Shown: positions 30,810-41,785, numbered from the stretch's first letter. The stretch: DNA of 64,000 nt from Geotrypetes seraphini (GCF_902459505.1 NC_047084.1:482586023-482650022), one strand, 5' to 3'. Translations and numbers: made by a program. The notes: generated by a model from the sequence alone, not told the origin.

Positions 30810-31919
30810 CAGTGGCATAGCGAGAGTAGATGGTGGCACCCCCCTCCTCCGCACCCTCCTCTCTGCTCCCCGGTCCTTCCACACCAACCTCTATGATCCA
30901 GCACCCCTCCTGCCCTTGTCCAACATTTCCCCTTCTTTCCCTCCCTCTCATCCCCTGCTCCAACATACCGCATTTCTTGTTCTTCCTGATTGCTGTTCCA
31001 TCTAGCATCTTCCCCTCCCCAGGCCTGCTGACTTCAACTCATTTACTGCTCTGTGCTCGCTCGCTCTCCCGCCACTGCCGAAGCCTGTAAACAAATTTAA
31101 AGCACGCTGCGGAGCTCAAACAGTGCATGTGCTGCTGATGGCTTCCCTTCTCCTTCCTCCCCCTCATGATGTAATTTCCCATTTCATTTATGGAGGATGA
31201 GGAGGAGGGAATCTGGCAGCGTCATGGGTACTGTTAGAGCCCTGCGGCATGTGTTAAAATTGTTTACAGGCTTCAGCATCGGCAGGAGAGAGAGAGAGCA
31301 GTTGCAGGCCCTGTTGCCAATCGAGGAGGGGTCCGATGTTGCCAATCGAGGAGGGGTCCGATGTTGACGATTGAGGGGGGAGCCCGGTGTTGCCAATCGA
31401 TGGGGGGTCCCGGTGTTGCTGTTCGATGCTGGGTGGAGGCCCATCGCCGTTTAAAAAAAAAAATTTTCAGTGTTCTCCTTCAGAGGGCCCCCCCCTGACC
31501 ATTTCAGGCCCTAGGCACATGCCTACTGGGCCTATTCATTAATCCTGCCCTGCCCACTGCTCCTTCCTCTCTGCCTCCCCTGCTTCTTCTGCACCCTCAT
31601 GCCACACTCATGCACTCCCTTTCCACTCCCGTACCTCTTTGAATCTTTGCCAGTGTGAACATCTTTTCCAGCCTGCTGCTCACTCTAGCAATGGCTTTCC
31701 CTCTGATGTCACTTCCTGGCCCTATGACCCAGAAGTGATTTCAGAGGGAGCCAGGCAGGTGCGAGCAGCAGGCTAGAGTAGTTGCTCACGCTGGCAAAGA
31801 TTTAAAGAGGTATGGGGCGGGGCGGGAAAGGGATGGTGTGAACATGGCATGGGGGGCAGAGAGATGCCGGTGCCCCCACCAAGTCAGTACCCCCTGCCCC
31901 CTCCATTACTATGTCACTG
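30810..31919 (+). mobile_element. CAGTGGCATAG hAT-like element, composite
   Basis: Left end CAGTGGCATAGCGAGAG, right end CTATGTCACTG. The flanks CTTCTGTT and CTTGGGTG agree at five of eight bases. Between about 31195 and 31555 it holds most of a second family, the CAGGGCAGGATTAAT elements (complete copy at 39808-40190), ending ATTAATCCTGCCCTG. A palindrome with GATGTCACTTCCTGG lies near 31725. Confidence 0.65.
31316..31425 (+). repeat. 25-bp tandem repeat
   Basis: Four units of TTGCCAATCGAGGAGGGGTC plus CGATG or a near variant. Variants of one unit also occur in the relative at 39808-40190 (GTTGCCAATCGG), so the array expanded from element sequence. Confidence 0.75.
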
Positions 31920-32000
31920 CTTGGGTGTTGGCATTTACACCAGGTTTCAGCAGGAATCCATGCTGAGCAATATTTCATACAAGCTGCACACCCTAAAGAG

Positions 32001-32192
32001 CAGGGGTGTCAAAGTTCTTCCTCGAGGGCCGCAGTCCAGTTGGGTTTTCAGGATTTCACCAATGAATATGCATGAGATCTATTAGCATACAATGAAAGCA
32101 GTGCATGCAAATAGATCTCATGCATATTCATTGGAGAAATCCTGAAAACCCAACTGGATTGCGGCCCTCGAGGAAGGACTTTGACACCCCTA
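32001..32192. mobile_element. Foldback hAT MITE, CAGGGGTGTCAAAG subfamily
   Basis: Starts CAGGGGTGTCAAAG and ends CTTTGACACCCCTA, one long palindrome with ATGCATGAGATCTATT at its centre. The flanks CTAAAGAG and CTATAGAG match at seven of eight bases. Confidence 0.85.
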
Positions 32193-32211
32193 CTATAGAG
32201 AATAGCACTTA

Positions 32212-32900
32212 GCGAGAAATTCTATAAATGGCGCCTTAACTTAGATGCCTAAGTTAAGAGGGAAATGCCATTTCAAACGTTACTTAAATAAAGTTTCAAG
32301 GTGCCTACCGGTGCCTAAATAAACAGTGCTGGAATCGTATCTTCGGAGACATGATTCACATCAAAGGTAGGCGCTGGAATTACAAAGACTAGGGGACACT
32401 CGATGAAGTTACAAGGATATACTTTTAAAACCAATAGGAGGAAATTTTTTTCACTCATAGAATAGTTAAGCTCTGGAACGCGTTATCAGAGGATGTGGTA
32501 AGAGCGGATAGCATAGCTGGTTTTAAGACAAGGTTGGACAAGTTCCTGGAGGAAAGTCCATAGTCTGTTATTGAGAAAGACATGGGGGAAGCCACTGCTT
32601 GCCCTGGATCAGTAGCATGGAATATTGGTACTCCTTGTGTTTTAGCCAGGTACTAGTGACCTGGATTGGCCACCTTGAGAATGGGCTACTGGGCCTGATG
32701 GACCATTGTTCTGACCCAGTAAGGCTATTCTCATGTTCTTATGGAAATGTAGGCTTTGAAAACCTTGGCCTACATTTCTGGCACCTACCTTTGCCGTAGG
32801 CTCGATTCTCTAAACTGCACTGTTGCATGATTGACACGTGATTGTCTGCTGCTTGTAAGGCAACTGCTGACCATGGTGCTGTTTAGAGAATCTGGGTTTT
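32212..32900 (+). mobile_element. GGTAGGCGC-family element interrupted by a CR1
   Basis: Left part 32212-32381 (ATAAATGGCGCCTTAAC to AAAGGTAGGCGCTGGAA) and right part 32744-32900 (GAAATGTAGGCTTTGAAAA to TTTAGAGAATCTGGG) join to give the same order of blocks as the element at 1230-1545 in reverse. The CR1 between them is an insertion. Confidence 0.65.
32382..32743 (+). mobile_element. CR1 LINE 3' end
   Basis: The translation gives TRGHSMKLQGYTFKTNRRKF, then after a one-base shift FFTHRIVKLWNALSEDVVRA and GFKTRLDKFLEESP with the stop at 32563. The 3' untranslated region (GGGCCTGATGGACCATTG) and tail TCATGTTCTTATG follow. It is one of the shortest CR1 copies, with its complete stop and tail. 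Confidence 0.9.
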
Positions 32901-33371
32901 AGTGCTGAATTTTTTCAGTGCCATTTATTGAATCCCCTCCCATGTGCTTAAGTTGAATTAGTGTGTGTTAACTGGTTAATGCAGGTTAATGCACAGTTAC
33001 ATGAGTTGTATGCAATGGGTAATTTTATAGTGGGTGTGAGCATCTATGCACCGATTATGCATGTAATGGATGTGCATACATGTATACATAAATGCCAAAA
33101 ATTCACCTACATGCTACTCCGTGAATACGTCTTCCACAAACCCAACACCTTGCAAACCTTGTTTCACAAGGCATAAAGGTGCAAAATCTCCAAATTTTGT
33201 GCTGGCACCACCATTCTTCAGTTATCACAGTACTGTACCTTTCATGCACCATGATAACCGAAAAAGAACAGTTCATAATCTTTGGTCTCAGTGTGCATGG
33301 TGTTCTAATCCTGTATAGAACCTCATATAATCAAGAATTTGTACTATAACCCCCATCCCCAAAACACATAC
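32901..33371. other. No recognised feature
   Basis: Contains TGTGCATACATGTATACAT-like simple sequence near 33070 but no assignable element. Confidence 0.4.
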
Positions 33372-33379
33372 ATATAAAA

Positions 33380-34968
33380 CAGTGGTCTCATTTTGGATTT
33401 GTAGGTACTTGGAGGGCCTCAGAAAAAATAGTTAATGTCTTATTAAACTAGTGTTTTAGCCCGTTACATTTGTTACAGTAACGGGTGCTAGAATAGCCTC
33501 ACCTATACCCTGACCCTACCCATGGCCCTCCATCTGGCCTCCTGGACCCCCATTACTTACCCGAGGCGGCAGCAGCGGTCCTGACGTACCAACCTCTCCT
33601 CCCTCAGTGCCCCAAAGCAGCAGTGGTCCTACCATTTCCATCTCTCCCTTTCCCCCTTTCACACCCTCTCTGTCCCTGTTGCACCTCTTTTGCCATCTTT
33701 CCCTTTCCTGTCCCCTCCGTCCTTCCCCAAGGCCATCTCTCTCTCTTCTGCTCCCGCTGTACAGACCGGCAGCCTTGAATATTTGCAGGGTCTGCTGGAG
33801 TATATTAGGGGGGGGGGATAGATTCAGTCTGCAGACTTTCTTTTGCAACCCCATCTCTATCCCCTTCCTGACTGGGTGTGACTTTGTTGGAGTTTTGATT
33901 ATAGTATGCTGCTTGCCCTAGGGTAGAGTCCCATGGTTACAGTTGAGCATGAGCTCTCTGCTCCAATGAGCTTTGACAGGCTCAAACACTGCTCTATTTG
34001 TAAGTGCAAGGGTTGGAACAGCGGGGAATTGTACAATTTGTATAGGCCATGGAGGCTCTAATATGTCAGATTCCGCAGCAGAGGAAGGAGGCTCAGATCT
34101 TGCTATAATGGCGGCAGCCCTGGTTCTTTTGTGAAGTTTATTTTTTAAGTTCAAAGCCACGGTGGCGGCTTCTCTCTCGATCCCCGCCTGCATTGGAAGC
34201 CTTCTCCGACGCAGGTGCGGCTCGAGAGAGGAGTCACCGCCATTGCAGAAATGAACTGCATGAAAATGAGAAACATAAATCATTCCCTTGGGGACATATA
34301 TGCAAAAATCACGTTGCAAGGTTTTCCTTCTGTGATTAAAACTTTACAGCAACCAAAAGAAATCTCCTGTTCGCCAGATTTAAACTATTTTTGCCTGGAG
34401 CAAAAAATGTTCACCCAGCACGTCATTTTATTTACATTTTAGTTCTGCGTCGCAGGGGAGGACTCTTTAGTTCCCAGCAAACAGCGCGCTGGCGCCTACT
34501 GTTGACGAAATCCAGGTCCCTGTAATGGCGTAGGAAGGCTGCCGCAGCCTCCCTCCCGATCTGTGCTGTAGCTTTTCTGATTGGGGAGAGCTCTTCTTTG
34601 CCGGCTCCGGCACGAAGGCGAGTCGCCATTACTGCAGCGGCGCGAAGTCGAGAGCAGGGAGGCTGTGATGATGTAGTACACGAGCATGCGCACTCTTGCC
34701 GGCACAAGATCAGGGGTCAGGGAACACGCCGCGAGAGTGCGCATGTGCGCGGAGCGTTTTATTATTATAGATGACAATTTTGCATGAGGTAAAACTTTTT
34801 ATAGTTTATAAATCTTTCCTTTTAGCTAAGTCTTAATAATAATATTATAGCTAAAGAGACATATGATCAAGAAACTTTTATTTTACTTTTGTGATGATGA
34901 TAAACATACCAAGGGCCTCAAAATAGTACCTGGCGGGCCGCATGTGGGCCGCGAATTTGCAACCACTG
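33380..34968 (+). mobile_element. hAT MITE (CAGTGGTCTCA) filled by a Helitron
   Basis: Left part 33380-33447 (CAGTGGTCTCATTTTGGA to CTTATTAAA) and right part 34772-34968 (TGACAATTTTGCATGAGG to GCAACCACTG) together equal the MITE at 14560-14844. The left part lacks a piece just after the terminus. Flanks are degraded (ATATAAAA, CATTAAAC). Confidence 0.82.
33448..34771 (-). mobile_element. Non-autonomous Helitron, 1.3 kb
   Basis: On the minus strand it begins TCTATAATAATAAAACG (34771) and ends CTAG (33448). A hairpin lies 8 bases before the end: CCCGTTAC and GTAACGGG (33460-33485). The host bases are A at the 5' and T at the 3' junction, the usual Helitron target. No Rep-helicase gene. The interior has C/T-rich and GC-rich parts that may be captured sequence. 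Relative at 42464-43634. Confidence 0.85.
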
Positions 34969-34976
34969 CATTAAAC

Positions 34977-35274
34977 GCTTCTGTCTGGCCCTAGGTGGCG
35001 TTGTGGAGGAGTTTAGCAACAAGGTAAGGAAATGGACTAAAGGAAGTGAAGAGTGAATGGAAAGGTTTCTTTCAAAAGCCAGGGTCCCTTGGTACCATGA
35101 AACACTAATCTAAGAGGAGCTTTCCAAAGCCATCTTAAAAGAAGTGACCTGTCCTCTTTACGGCTCCCTTCTCCCCAGTCTAGCTTAGCATGCACACAAC
35201 AGCGTTGCTTACTGCTCAGCTCTTGTTCACATGAGCCAGGCGCATTCCTCCTCCTTACTGAAAAGCTACCACGA
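34977..35274. other. No recognised feature
   Basis: Nothing assignable between the hAT MITE and an L2-like fragment. Confidence 0.4.
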
Positions 35275-35492
35275 TAAGAATATTAGGTGTTACGCTAGAT
35301 CGTTCGTTATCATTTAATGTTCATACTGACCTCCTGGTTAAAAAATGTTTTTCAATTTTATGGACGCTACGTACCATCAAAAAATACATTGACTTAACGT
35401 CTTTTAGGATTCTGGTTCAGTCATCAATTTTGTCTACATTGGGCTACTGTAATATTGTTTACCTGGGTTCTTACAAAAAGTCCCTTATTTTT
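35275..35492 (+). mobile_element. L2-like LINE fragment
   Basis: Translation reads ILGVTLDRSLSFNVHTDLLV and then FRILVQSSILSTLGYCNIVY, the thumb region of L2-like reverse transcriptases (compare KILGVTLDQSLTMKDQV near 8880). It is cut off at both ends. Confidence 0.8.
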
Positions 35493-35607
35493 TAATAACA
35501 TAACATACAAGGTTTTTTGTTTTTTTTAATAATAAATCTTTATTGATTTTCAAGTAGTAACAGTGCATTACATATGAATCTGAACTTACAAATAATTGAA
35601 AGTAATA

Positions 35608-36024
35608 CAGTGGTACCTCGGTTTACAAGTGCACCGGTTTGCGAGTGTTTTGCAAGACGAGCAAAACATTCGCAAACTTAGTGCCTCGTAAACCGAGCTT
35701 GCCTCGCTGTACGAGCGCCCCCCCCCCCGCGATCCGGCACCCCCCGCCGCCATCGGGCACCCCCCCGCCGCAACCTGAGATCCCCCAACCCGAACCCTCT
35801 TCTTACTTCCAGTGTAGCCCCCGCATCGGCACCGGCACCAGCATGTCCTGTGCGTTGGTGCCGGTGCCCGAAAATCTGCTTCCTGTGCTGGGCCTTGAGC
35901 ATGTGCGCATGCTCAAGGCATGAGAGTTCACGTTTCTATGGGGAAACTTGTTTTGATATACGAGCATTTTGGATTACGAGCATGCTCCTGGAACGGATTA
36001 TGCTCGTAATCCAAGGTACCACTG
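35608..36024 (+). mobile_element. Tigger-like MITE, first of two abutting copies
   Basis: Ends are CAGTGGTACCTCGGTTTACA and, inverted, CAGTGGTACCTTGGATTACG, with TA on both sides (35606-35607, 36025-36026). This is the pogo/Tigger pattern. The inside holds CCTCGTAAACCGAGC and a GC-rich centre. The antisense frames are composition artefacts. Confidence 0.88.
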
Positions 36025-36026
36025 TA

Positions 36027-36714
36027 CAGTGGTACCTCGGTTTACGAGTGCACCGGTTTGCGAGTGTTTTGCAAGACGAGCAAAACATTTGCAAAATCGA
36101 TGCATCAGAAACTGAGCAAGGCTCAATTTACGAGCGCCCCCCCCCCCGCAATCCGGCACCCTCCCCCCCGCGATCCGGCACCCTCCCCCTGCGATCCGGC
36201 ACCCCCCCAATGCGATCCGGCACCCTCCTGCCGCGATTGGGCACCCCCCCCCCCCGCCGCAGATGCTCAAGGCCCAGCAGAAGAGGAGGCCGATCTTCGG
36301 GCACCGGCACCAAGCACAGGACAAGCCAGTGTCGGTGCCGGTGCCCAGATGAGGGTAAGAAGCGGCGTGGGGGTGCCCAATCGCATCGGGGGGTGCCGGA
36401 TCGTGGCGAGGGGGTGCCGGATCGTGGGGGTGTGTGCCCAATCGCGTTGGGGGATGCCGGATCGTGGCGGGGGATGCCCAATCGCGTCGGGGGGTGCCGG
36501 ATCGTGGCGGGGGGTGCCGAATCATGGGGGGTGCGGGGTGCTGGATCGCAGGGGGGGCTTTCGGGGGGGAGCAATGCAGGTTCTCGTGGGGGGGGGGACG
36601 CAACAAAGCGAGTTTCCATTAATTCCTATGGGGAAACTCACTTTGATAAACGAGCATTTTGGATTACGAGCATACTCCTGGAACGGATTATGCTCGTAAT
36701 CCAAGGTACCACTG
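36027..36714 (+). mobile_element. Tigger-like MITE, second abutting copy
   Basis: Begins CAGTGGTACCTCGGTTTACG directly after the TA that closes the first copy and ends TACCACTG at 36714, followed by TA. It is 270 bp longer because of tandem units of the form GGGTGCCGGATCGTGGCG (36360-36540) and their inverted partner GCGATCCGGCACCC (36150-36245). Frames of up to 298 codons run through it but reflect the repeats. Confidence 0.88.
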
Positions 36715-37030
36715 TATTTCCCCACACCCCTTTATTTAATCAATAATAAAAATGCAATTATTCTTCCAATAACCCATTCTTATTTAAAATAATACCCCAT
36801 TCCCACCCTGGATGTGTAAGGAAATCAGACAAAAATAAAAGAGAAATGACAACTATATAGAAGCAATAAAAGATGCCAAATGGGCCCCACATCAAGTTAA
36901 ATACATTACTATGCCCCAAAATTTCAGCATTCATTTTTTCATATTTGCCCACCAGAAAGGAAAGTTAAGTCGATCATAGTTCTTCCAATTACGTGTTATC
37001 ATCTTTCAAAAAGACCCTTAGTAGACTAAA

Positions 37031-37214
37031 GGGTCCTTTTATCAAGCCGCGCTAGCAGGGTTAGCGCGTCGGACATTTCATCACATGCTAACCCCCGCGG
37101 CCGGTTAAAAAACTAATGCCTGCTCAATGCAGGCGTTAGCGGCTAGCGCGGCAGGTGGTTTAACGCACGGTATTACAAGCGTTAAACCCCTACCACAGCT
37201 TGATAAAAGGACCC
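37031..37214. mobile_element. PIF/Harbinger-like MITE, 184 bp
   Basis: Begins GGGTCCTTTTATCAAGC and ends GCTTGATAAAAGGACCC. Inner words GGTTAGCGCGTC and GCTAGCGCGGC are CpG-rich. The target triplet is not preserved. Confidence 0.72.
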
Positions 37215-37850
37215 CTCAGAATAATACAACAGTTCACCTGATTTTTAGCCTTAAAAAACATGATCACGTAAGCCCTTATTATCTAAAGCTTCACTGGTTA
37301 CCATTTGAGGCTAGAGTTCTGTTCAAATTTGGTTGTATCTGTTTTAAAGTTTTATTTGGATTCTCTCCAACCTACCTCTCTTCCCACTTTGAATTCTATA
37401 ATTCTAACAAGAATATACCAAGATCCTGCTGGGCTTTGTTTCCTTCAGCAAAAGCATGCTATAATAAGAGATTTGGGGGGAAAACTTGGCATTTCAGGCT
37501 GGTACAATGAATACTTATTGGAATGCTCCTATCCTTCAAATTCAATCTTATTATTTATTTCGAAAACTTATTTGTTTGAAATATTTCTGACTTAACTGTA
37601 CTTATTTAGTAAGAAATATGTGAGTATGATCCTTATTTATTATGTTCTTAGTTCTTCTTATTTTGAACTTCCTTTGAGATAAATTAATTTTGAATCTGAT
37701 TTTGAATTAATTGTAAACTGTATTTTTCTGAGAAACCTTTTGACTATTATTGTAATTCGCTTTATGACCAGCTTTTTCTTATTCTAAACCACCTCGAACT
37801 GAAGGTTTGGCGGTGTATACAAATAAATAATAATAATTATTATTACCTGA
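37215..37850 (+). mobile_element. L2-like LINE, C-terminus and 3' tail
   Basis: The frame reads LKLHWLPFEARVLFKFGCIC, CFKVLFGFSPTYLSSHFEF and continues in another frame; the 3' untranslated region ends CACCTCGAACTGAAGG, TTTGGCGGTGTATACAAATA and AATAATAATAATT. Same subfamily as the LINE at 7148-11830. 5'-truncated. Confidence 0.85.
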
Positions 37851-37867
37851 AACAGAGGTTCAAAGTC

Positions 37868-38325
37868 AGTCGCGCGCGAGACACCAGCGCGCCGACAATG
37901 GAGGGCAGACAATTCAGTGCAAGACACCAGCGTGCCGCGGGAAAACTTAGTTTTAAAGAGCTCCAAAGCAAGGTGTGAGTGGGGAACCCCCCCCCCACAT
38001 ACTTTACTGCATAGTGTTTGAGCTGCTGTTTGGGGGTTTGGAACTCTCCATTATAGAGAAAACGGAACTTTTTCCGATTTTTTTCAGGAAAAGTTCCGTT
38101 TTCTCTATAATGTGGGGGTTGCACTCCCCCACAGCCCCTCCCCCAGTGGCAGCGTGAACAGTATGCAGTAAAGTGTGTGTGTGGGGGTTTCCCCACTCAC
38201 ACCCTCTGTCAGAGCTCTTTAAAACTAAGTTTCCCGTGGCGTGCTGGTGTCTTGCGCCGAATTGTCTGCGCTCGATTGTCAGCGCGCTGGTGTCTGGCCC
38301 GCGATTGTCCCGTCACCGAAATGGA
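37868..38325. mobile_element. Large palindromic MITE, GCGCGCC family, copy 2
   Basis: Left arm GACACCAGCGCGCC, GACAATTCAGTGC, AACTTAGTTTTAAAGAGCTC and AAAACGGAACTTTTTCC; right arm the same words inverted. The turn is near 38075. Like copy 1 it contains repeated GACAAT-plus-GCGC units near both ends and G-runs in the middle. Confidence 0.75.
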
Positions 38326-39308
38326 TGTTATAAGGGACAGCAGGCAGATATTCTCACCTGTTGGAGACATCCTCCATGGAGCTCTAAAAGTGCACTGTCA
38401 CTTTAAAAACCTCAAAGTCTTAAGACCACTGATACAGCACATGCGTGAGTGCTTTCCCGCCTGACGCTGGCTTGCAGCTCCTTCAGTAACAAAGCTAGGA
38501 AGCCAACTAGAGGAGGTGGGAGGGTTGTGAGAATATCTGCCTGCTGTCCCTGGATAACACCTGTTACAGGTATGTAACTTTGCTTTATCCCAAGACAAGC
38601 AGGCAGCTTATTCTCACATGTGGGACTCTGCTGCCAGGATGATGCCTCTGAGAAGAGGGTTATTGACAACTACCATGAACCTGGCAAAATCAACAGGGTT
38701 GGGGGGAAGTTGGCTTCTAATTGGTGAATTTGTAGCCATGCTTGGCTACGCATAGCGATTGAAACTGCAGATGTTTGAGAGGTAATATCAAAGGCATCAA
38801 ATGTAGAACAGATCATGTACTTCCTGGTTTCTAGGAGATCATTTATTAAATGCTGGTAAGAAGAGAGTTACTGTATTCCAATGGTTATGTATCGGTCATA
38901 ATCTGACAATTTCTGGATGAGATTTCATATAAAGTGTCATGTGGAAATTGTAGTTTAAAATTATGTTTGCCAGCATAGAGCTTTGGAACACTCTGCATTC
39001 AAACTTATCTGGAGTTCTTTCTTCTCTCCCAGGTGGAGTACTGGCATAAGGTCTGGAAGTGTTTGCTTCTTTAAAGCGGACTTTATGACCACAGATTGAT
39101 GCTGCAGCTGTGGTTTGTCAAAGTCAGAGCTTGACTGAATTTGGTTTAGAAAGCCCAGTTTGTGTGGAGCTACTACGACATTAAGCAGAGCTTCCCAGTG
39201 TTTAAATAAGTAGCTTATGGCGAGGAACCTTTATGGCATTTGCAGGGCACTGTTGGTAATCAAGTGCCACTCTGAGTTCTGCATCAGATTTTGAGTTAGA
39301 CTCCATCT

Positions 39309-39640
39309 TAATAATAATAATAATAACTTTATTCTTATATACCGCCAACAATCTTGCGACTTCTAGGCGGTTTACAATAAAAGAAACTGTAAATACAATC
39401 AAGTGAAACTTTACGAACAGCTAATTAAAGAGTATAGCAGTGTATATCTCGTACAACGAATTAGAGAATATAGCAGTGTACATCTGATAACATTAATAAT
39501 GTTAACGTCAGTTTGTGTGTTGCAAGGCCAGGAAGTGCCAAGTTGTTTACACAGAAGTAGAAATATTCCGTAAGTTCATAGAGTGTTCATATTTAGCGAA
39601 GGTAATGCTTGCCCTATTTGTCTGTTGAACTTTGTAAAAG
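39309..39640 (-). mobile_element. L2-like LINE 3' tail
   Basis: AATAATAATAATAACTTTAT and ATATACCGCCAACAATCTTG and GGCGGTTTACAATAAAAGAA are the antisense of the L2-like tail (compare 7150-7230). Inserted in the DIRS-like fossil. Confidence 0.75.
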
Positions 39641-39807
39641 ACAGATTTTCCGGGGGTGACCTTCAATTTTCATGAGAGGTATCTGAAGGTATTTCATTAG
39701 ACTCATCCACCGAGAGCTCTGAATAATAGTCAGTAGGATGGAAAGATAAATCTGAGTCATAGTCTTGCGCTCCAGGCCTTGAAGATTGAGAACGTCGACA
39801 TTGAGGG

Positions 39808-40190
39808 CAGGGCAGGATTAATTCGTCGAGGGCCCCTAGGCACAAAAGTACACTGGGCCCCCTGCCCCGCCCCACCCCGCCATGCGCCCAGGCGGAAACA
39901 GGAAGCTGCATCAGAGGGAAGCTTTGGGCATGCAGCACCGCTTGCACAATTACAGTTCCCATTGCCTTTCTTACCCGCGTTGCTTGCTTGTCTTACTTTC
40001 CGTCGACTGGGGGGGGGAGGGCACGTTGCCAATCGGGGGGGGGGGGGGGGGCCCGCATTGCCGATCGATGCTGGAGGGGCCCATCGCCATTTGGAAAAAA
40101 ACAATGTTGATGCCCTCTTTCATCGGGCCCCTCTGACCATTTCGGGCCCTATGCATGTGCCTACTGGGCCTATTGGTTAATCCTGCCCTG
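39808..40190 (+). mobile_element. hAT-like MITE (CAGGGCAGGATTAAT), 383 bp
   Basis: Starts CAGGGCAGGATTAATTCG and ends GGTTAATCCTGCCCTG; flanks ATTGAGGG and ATCGAGGG match at seven of eight bases. A G-run lies at 40037-40050. It is inserted in the DIRS-like fossil; a partial relative is inside 30810-31919. Confidence 0.85.
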
Positions 40191-41548
40191 ATCGAGGGAA
40201 ACATCTAGCTGGATGTCGAGGCATCTAGTTGGATGTTGAGGTTATCACAATATAGAGCATCTAGGTGAGCGCTGAGAAGACTGTTTTTGTGAATGCCTGG
40301 ATGGGCATTGAGCGGAGCATCGGGAAGATCATTGAGAATGCGATAGGCTCTTTCGATGACGATACATGCTTGGACATAGATGCTTGTCTTTGAGGAGTCT
40401 AAGATCTATGCCGTGCTGGACTTCATGGGCACTGCTTGGACTGAATTAAGGCTGGGGGCCTAGTAGCAGGGATTTTCTTATGATGTGCTTGCATTAACCC
40501 AGCTAGCTCTTTCTGCAACAGCATACGAAGCTGTTCCTGCAGAGATGGTGCCGGAACCATTGTCGGTACATTAGGCACTTGTTGCGTTGGATGTCAAAGC
40601 ACTGGTGACTTTGGTACTAAGGTGCACTTCAAAGGTGACACCAATGTTATAGTTAGCGATCTGGCCATGGGTTCACTAACGTTTAGTGCACATCATTGGC
40701 AATGACGCTTGTGAAGATGGTGATGTTTACCTGGAGGGGGAGATATGTTTATGCTTCTTAGCCTTCTTATTGGTCTCCCCTGAAGTTGATGTCGAAGAAG
40801 CTGTGCTAGGCATTGATGTTGCACTTACATGATACATGTTGATGTTAGGGGTCGATGATGCACGTTTATGAGGCACATTATTGCCAGACTCTCCAGGCAT
40901 AATTTTTGAAGATAAACCAAAAAGCTTTTTGAACTGGAATTTTCTGGCTTTAAGCGACCTCTTTTGTAAATAAGAGCGGAGTGTGCAAGAATATCATGGA
41001 GGTTGGGACCAAGGCACTGGATACACTATTTTTGTGGATCCCTGCCTGAAATGGCCCTGTTACATCAAGCACACCTCTTCAAGTCGCTAAAAGCCTTGCA
41101 CATGGACAGAAAAACCTCCTACATGAGATTGAAGGACAAAAAAGTCTTGGGAGGTCGGGTAGACATGCCGAAAATCAGATGACACCTGTAGCCTAAAAAT
41201 GGTCTGAAGAGAAATTTTATTTAAAATTTTATTTCTGAATGAAAGAAAAATGAAATATATATCTAAAGTAACAGGAAGGCACAAAAATTGATGTCTAAAA
41301 TATACACATTAAAAAATAAAAATGCACTTACATAATAGACTACCTGTTGAGACAACTTCTCCATTCCCTAGAAAACTAGAAACAGAAGGAGCCAGGAGCC
41401 GGCATCAGGAGGGAAGGCACTCGCTCATATTCGGTGTGGGTGGTCTTAAGACTGAAGTTTTTTAAAGTGACAATGCACTTTAAGACTCTCCATGGCATGA
41501 TGTCACTCACATATGAGAATATGCTGCCTGCTTCTCCTGGGATAAAAT

Positions 41549-41773
41549 AAATTCCGAATGCTCATCACTAATACTGTTAGTGTTGAAAATTGTGAAGCTA
41601 TGTTTCAGCTCTGTTCCACTCCCTATTCTCCTGAAGTTCTGAGCGTGATGGACCCATAAGTGCAGTTATACACACAACTGCAAATTAGTGGCATTACTGT
41701 ATCTCCTTATTTAGTAATACCCACAAAAGCGTTTGTTGACTGTAGATTGTGGTAAACTGTCTAATTTAACATT
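41549..41773. other. No recognised feature
   Basis: Short stretch after the fossil without recognisable content. Confidence 0.4.
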
Positions 41774-41785
41774 GGGACTACTCTT

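Larger units (their letters stand above)
35517..37028 (-). mobile_element. L1 3' end interrupted by two MITEs
   Basis: The sequence AATAATAAATCTTTATTGAT at 35529 is the antisense of an L1 3' terminus (same start at 41794 and, in variant form, 22715 and 52050). It continues after the MITEs at 36717 to about 37028, where CCACCCTGGATGTGTAAGG matches CCACCCTGGACGTGTATGA of the other L1 copies (22894, 52233). Without the MITEs it is about 400 bp. Confidence 0.75.
38331..41548 (-). mobile_element. DIRS-like retroelement fossil
   Basis: The two ends are inverted copies of one sequence over about 150 bases (GGCAGATATTCTCA, then AAGTGCACTGTCACTTTAAA, then GTCTTAAGACCAC at the left; the same inverted at the right), which fits the inverted termini of DIRS elements. 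Inside, on the minus strand, a gag-like region of faint similarity is suggested around 40870-41100. It is broken in many places and no enzyme domain is readable. A LINE tail (39309-39640) and a hAT MITE (39808-40190) inserted later. The divergence of the ends and the later insertions suggest that it is old. Family assignment is from memory of the termini. Confidence 0.55.

Noticed and set aside
35850-36746. Frames of 298, 213 and 202 codons
   Set aside because: They run through tandem GGGTGCCGGATCG units of a Tigger-like MITE on both strands and cross its terminus.
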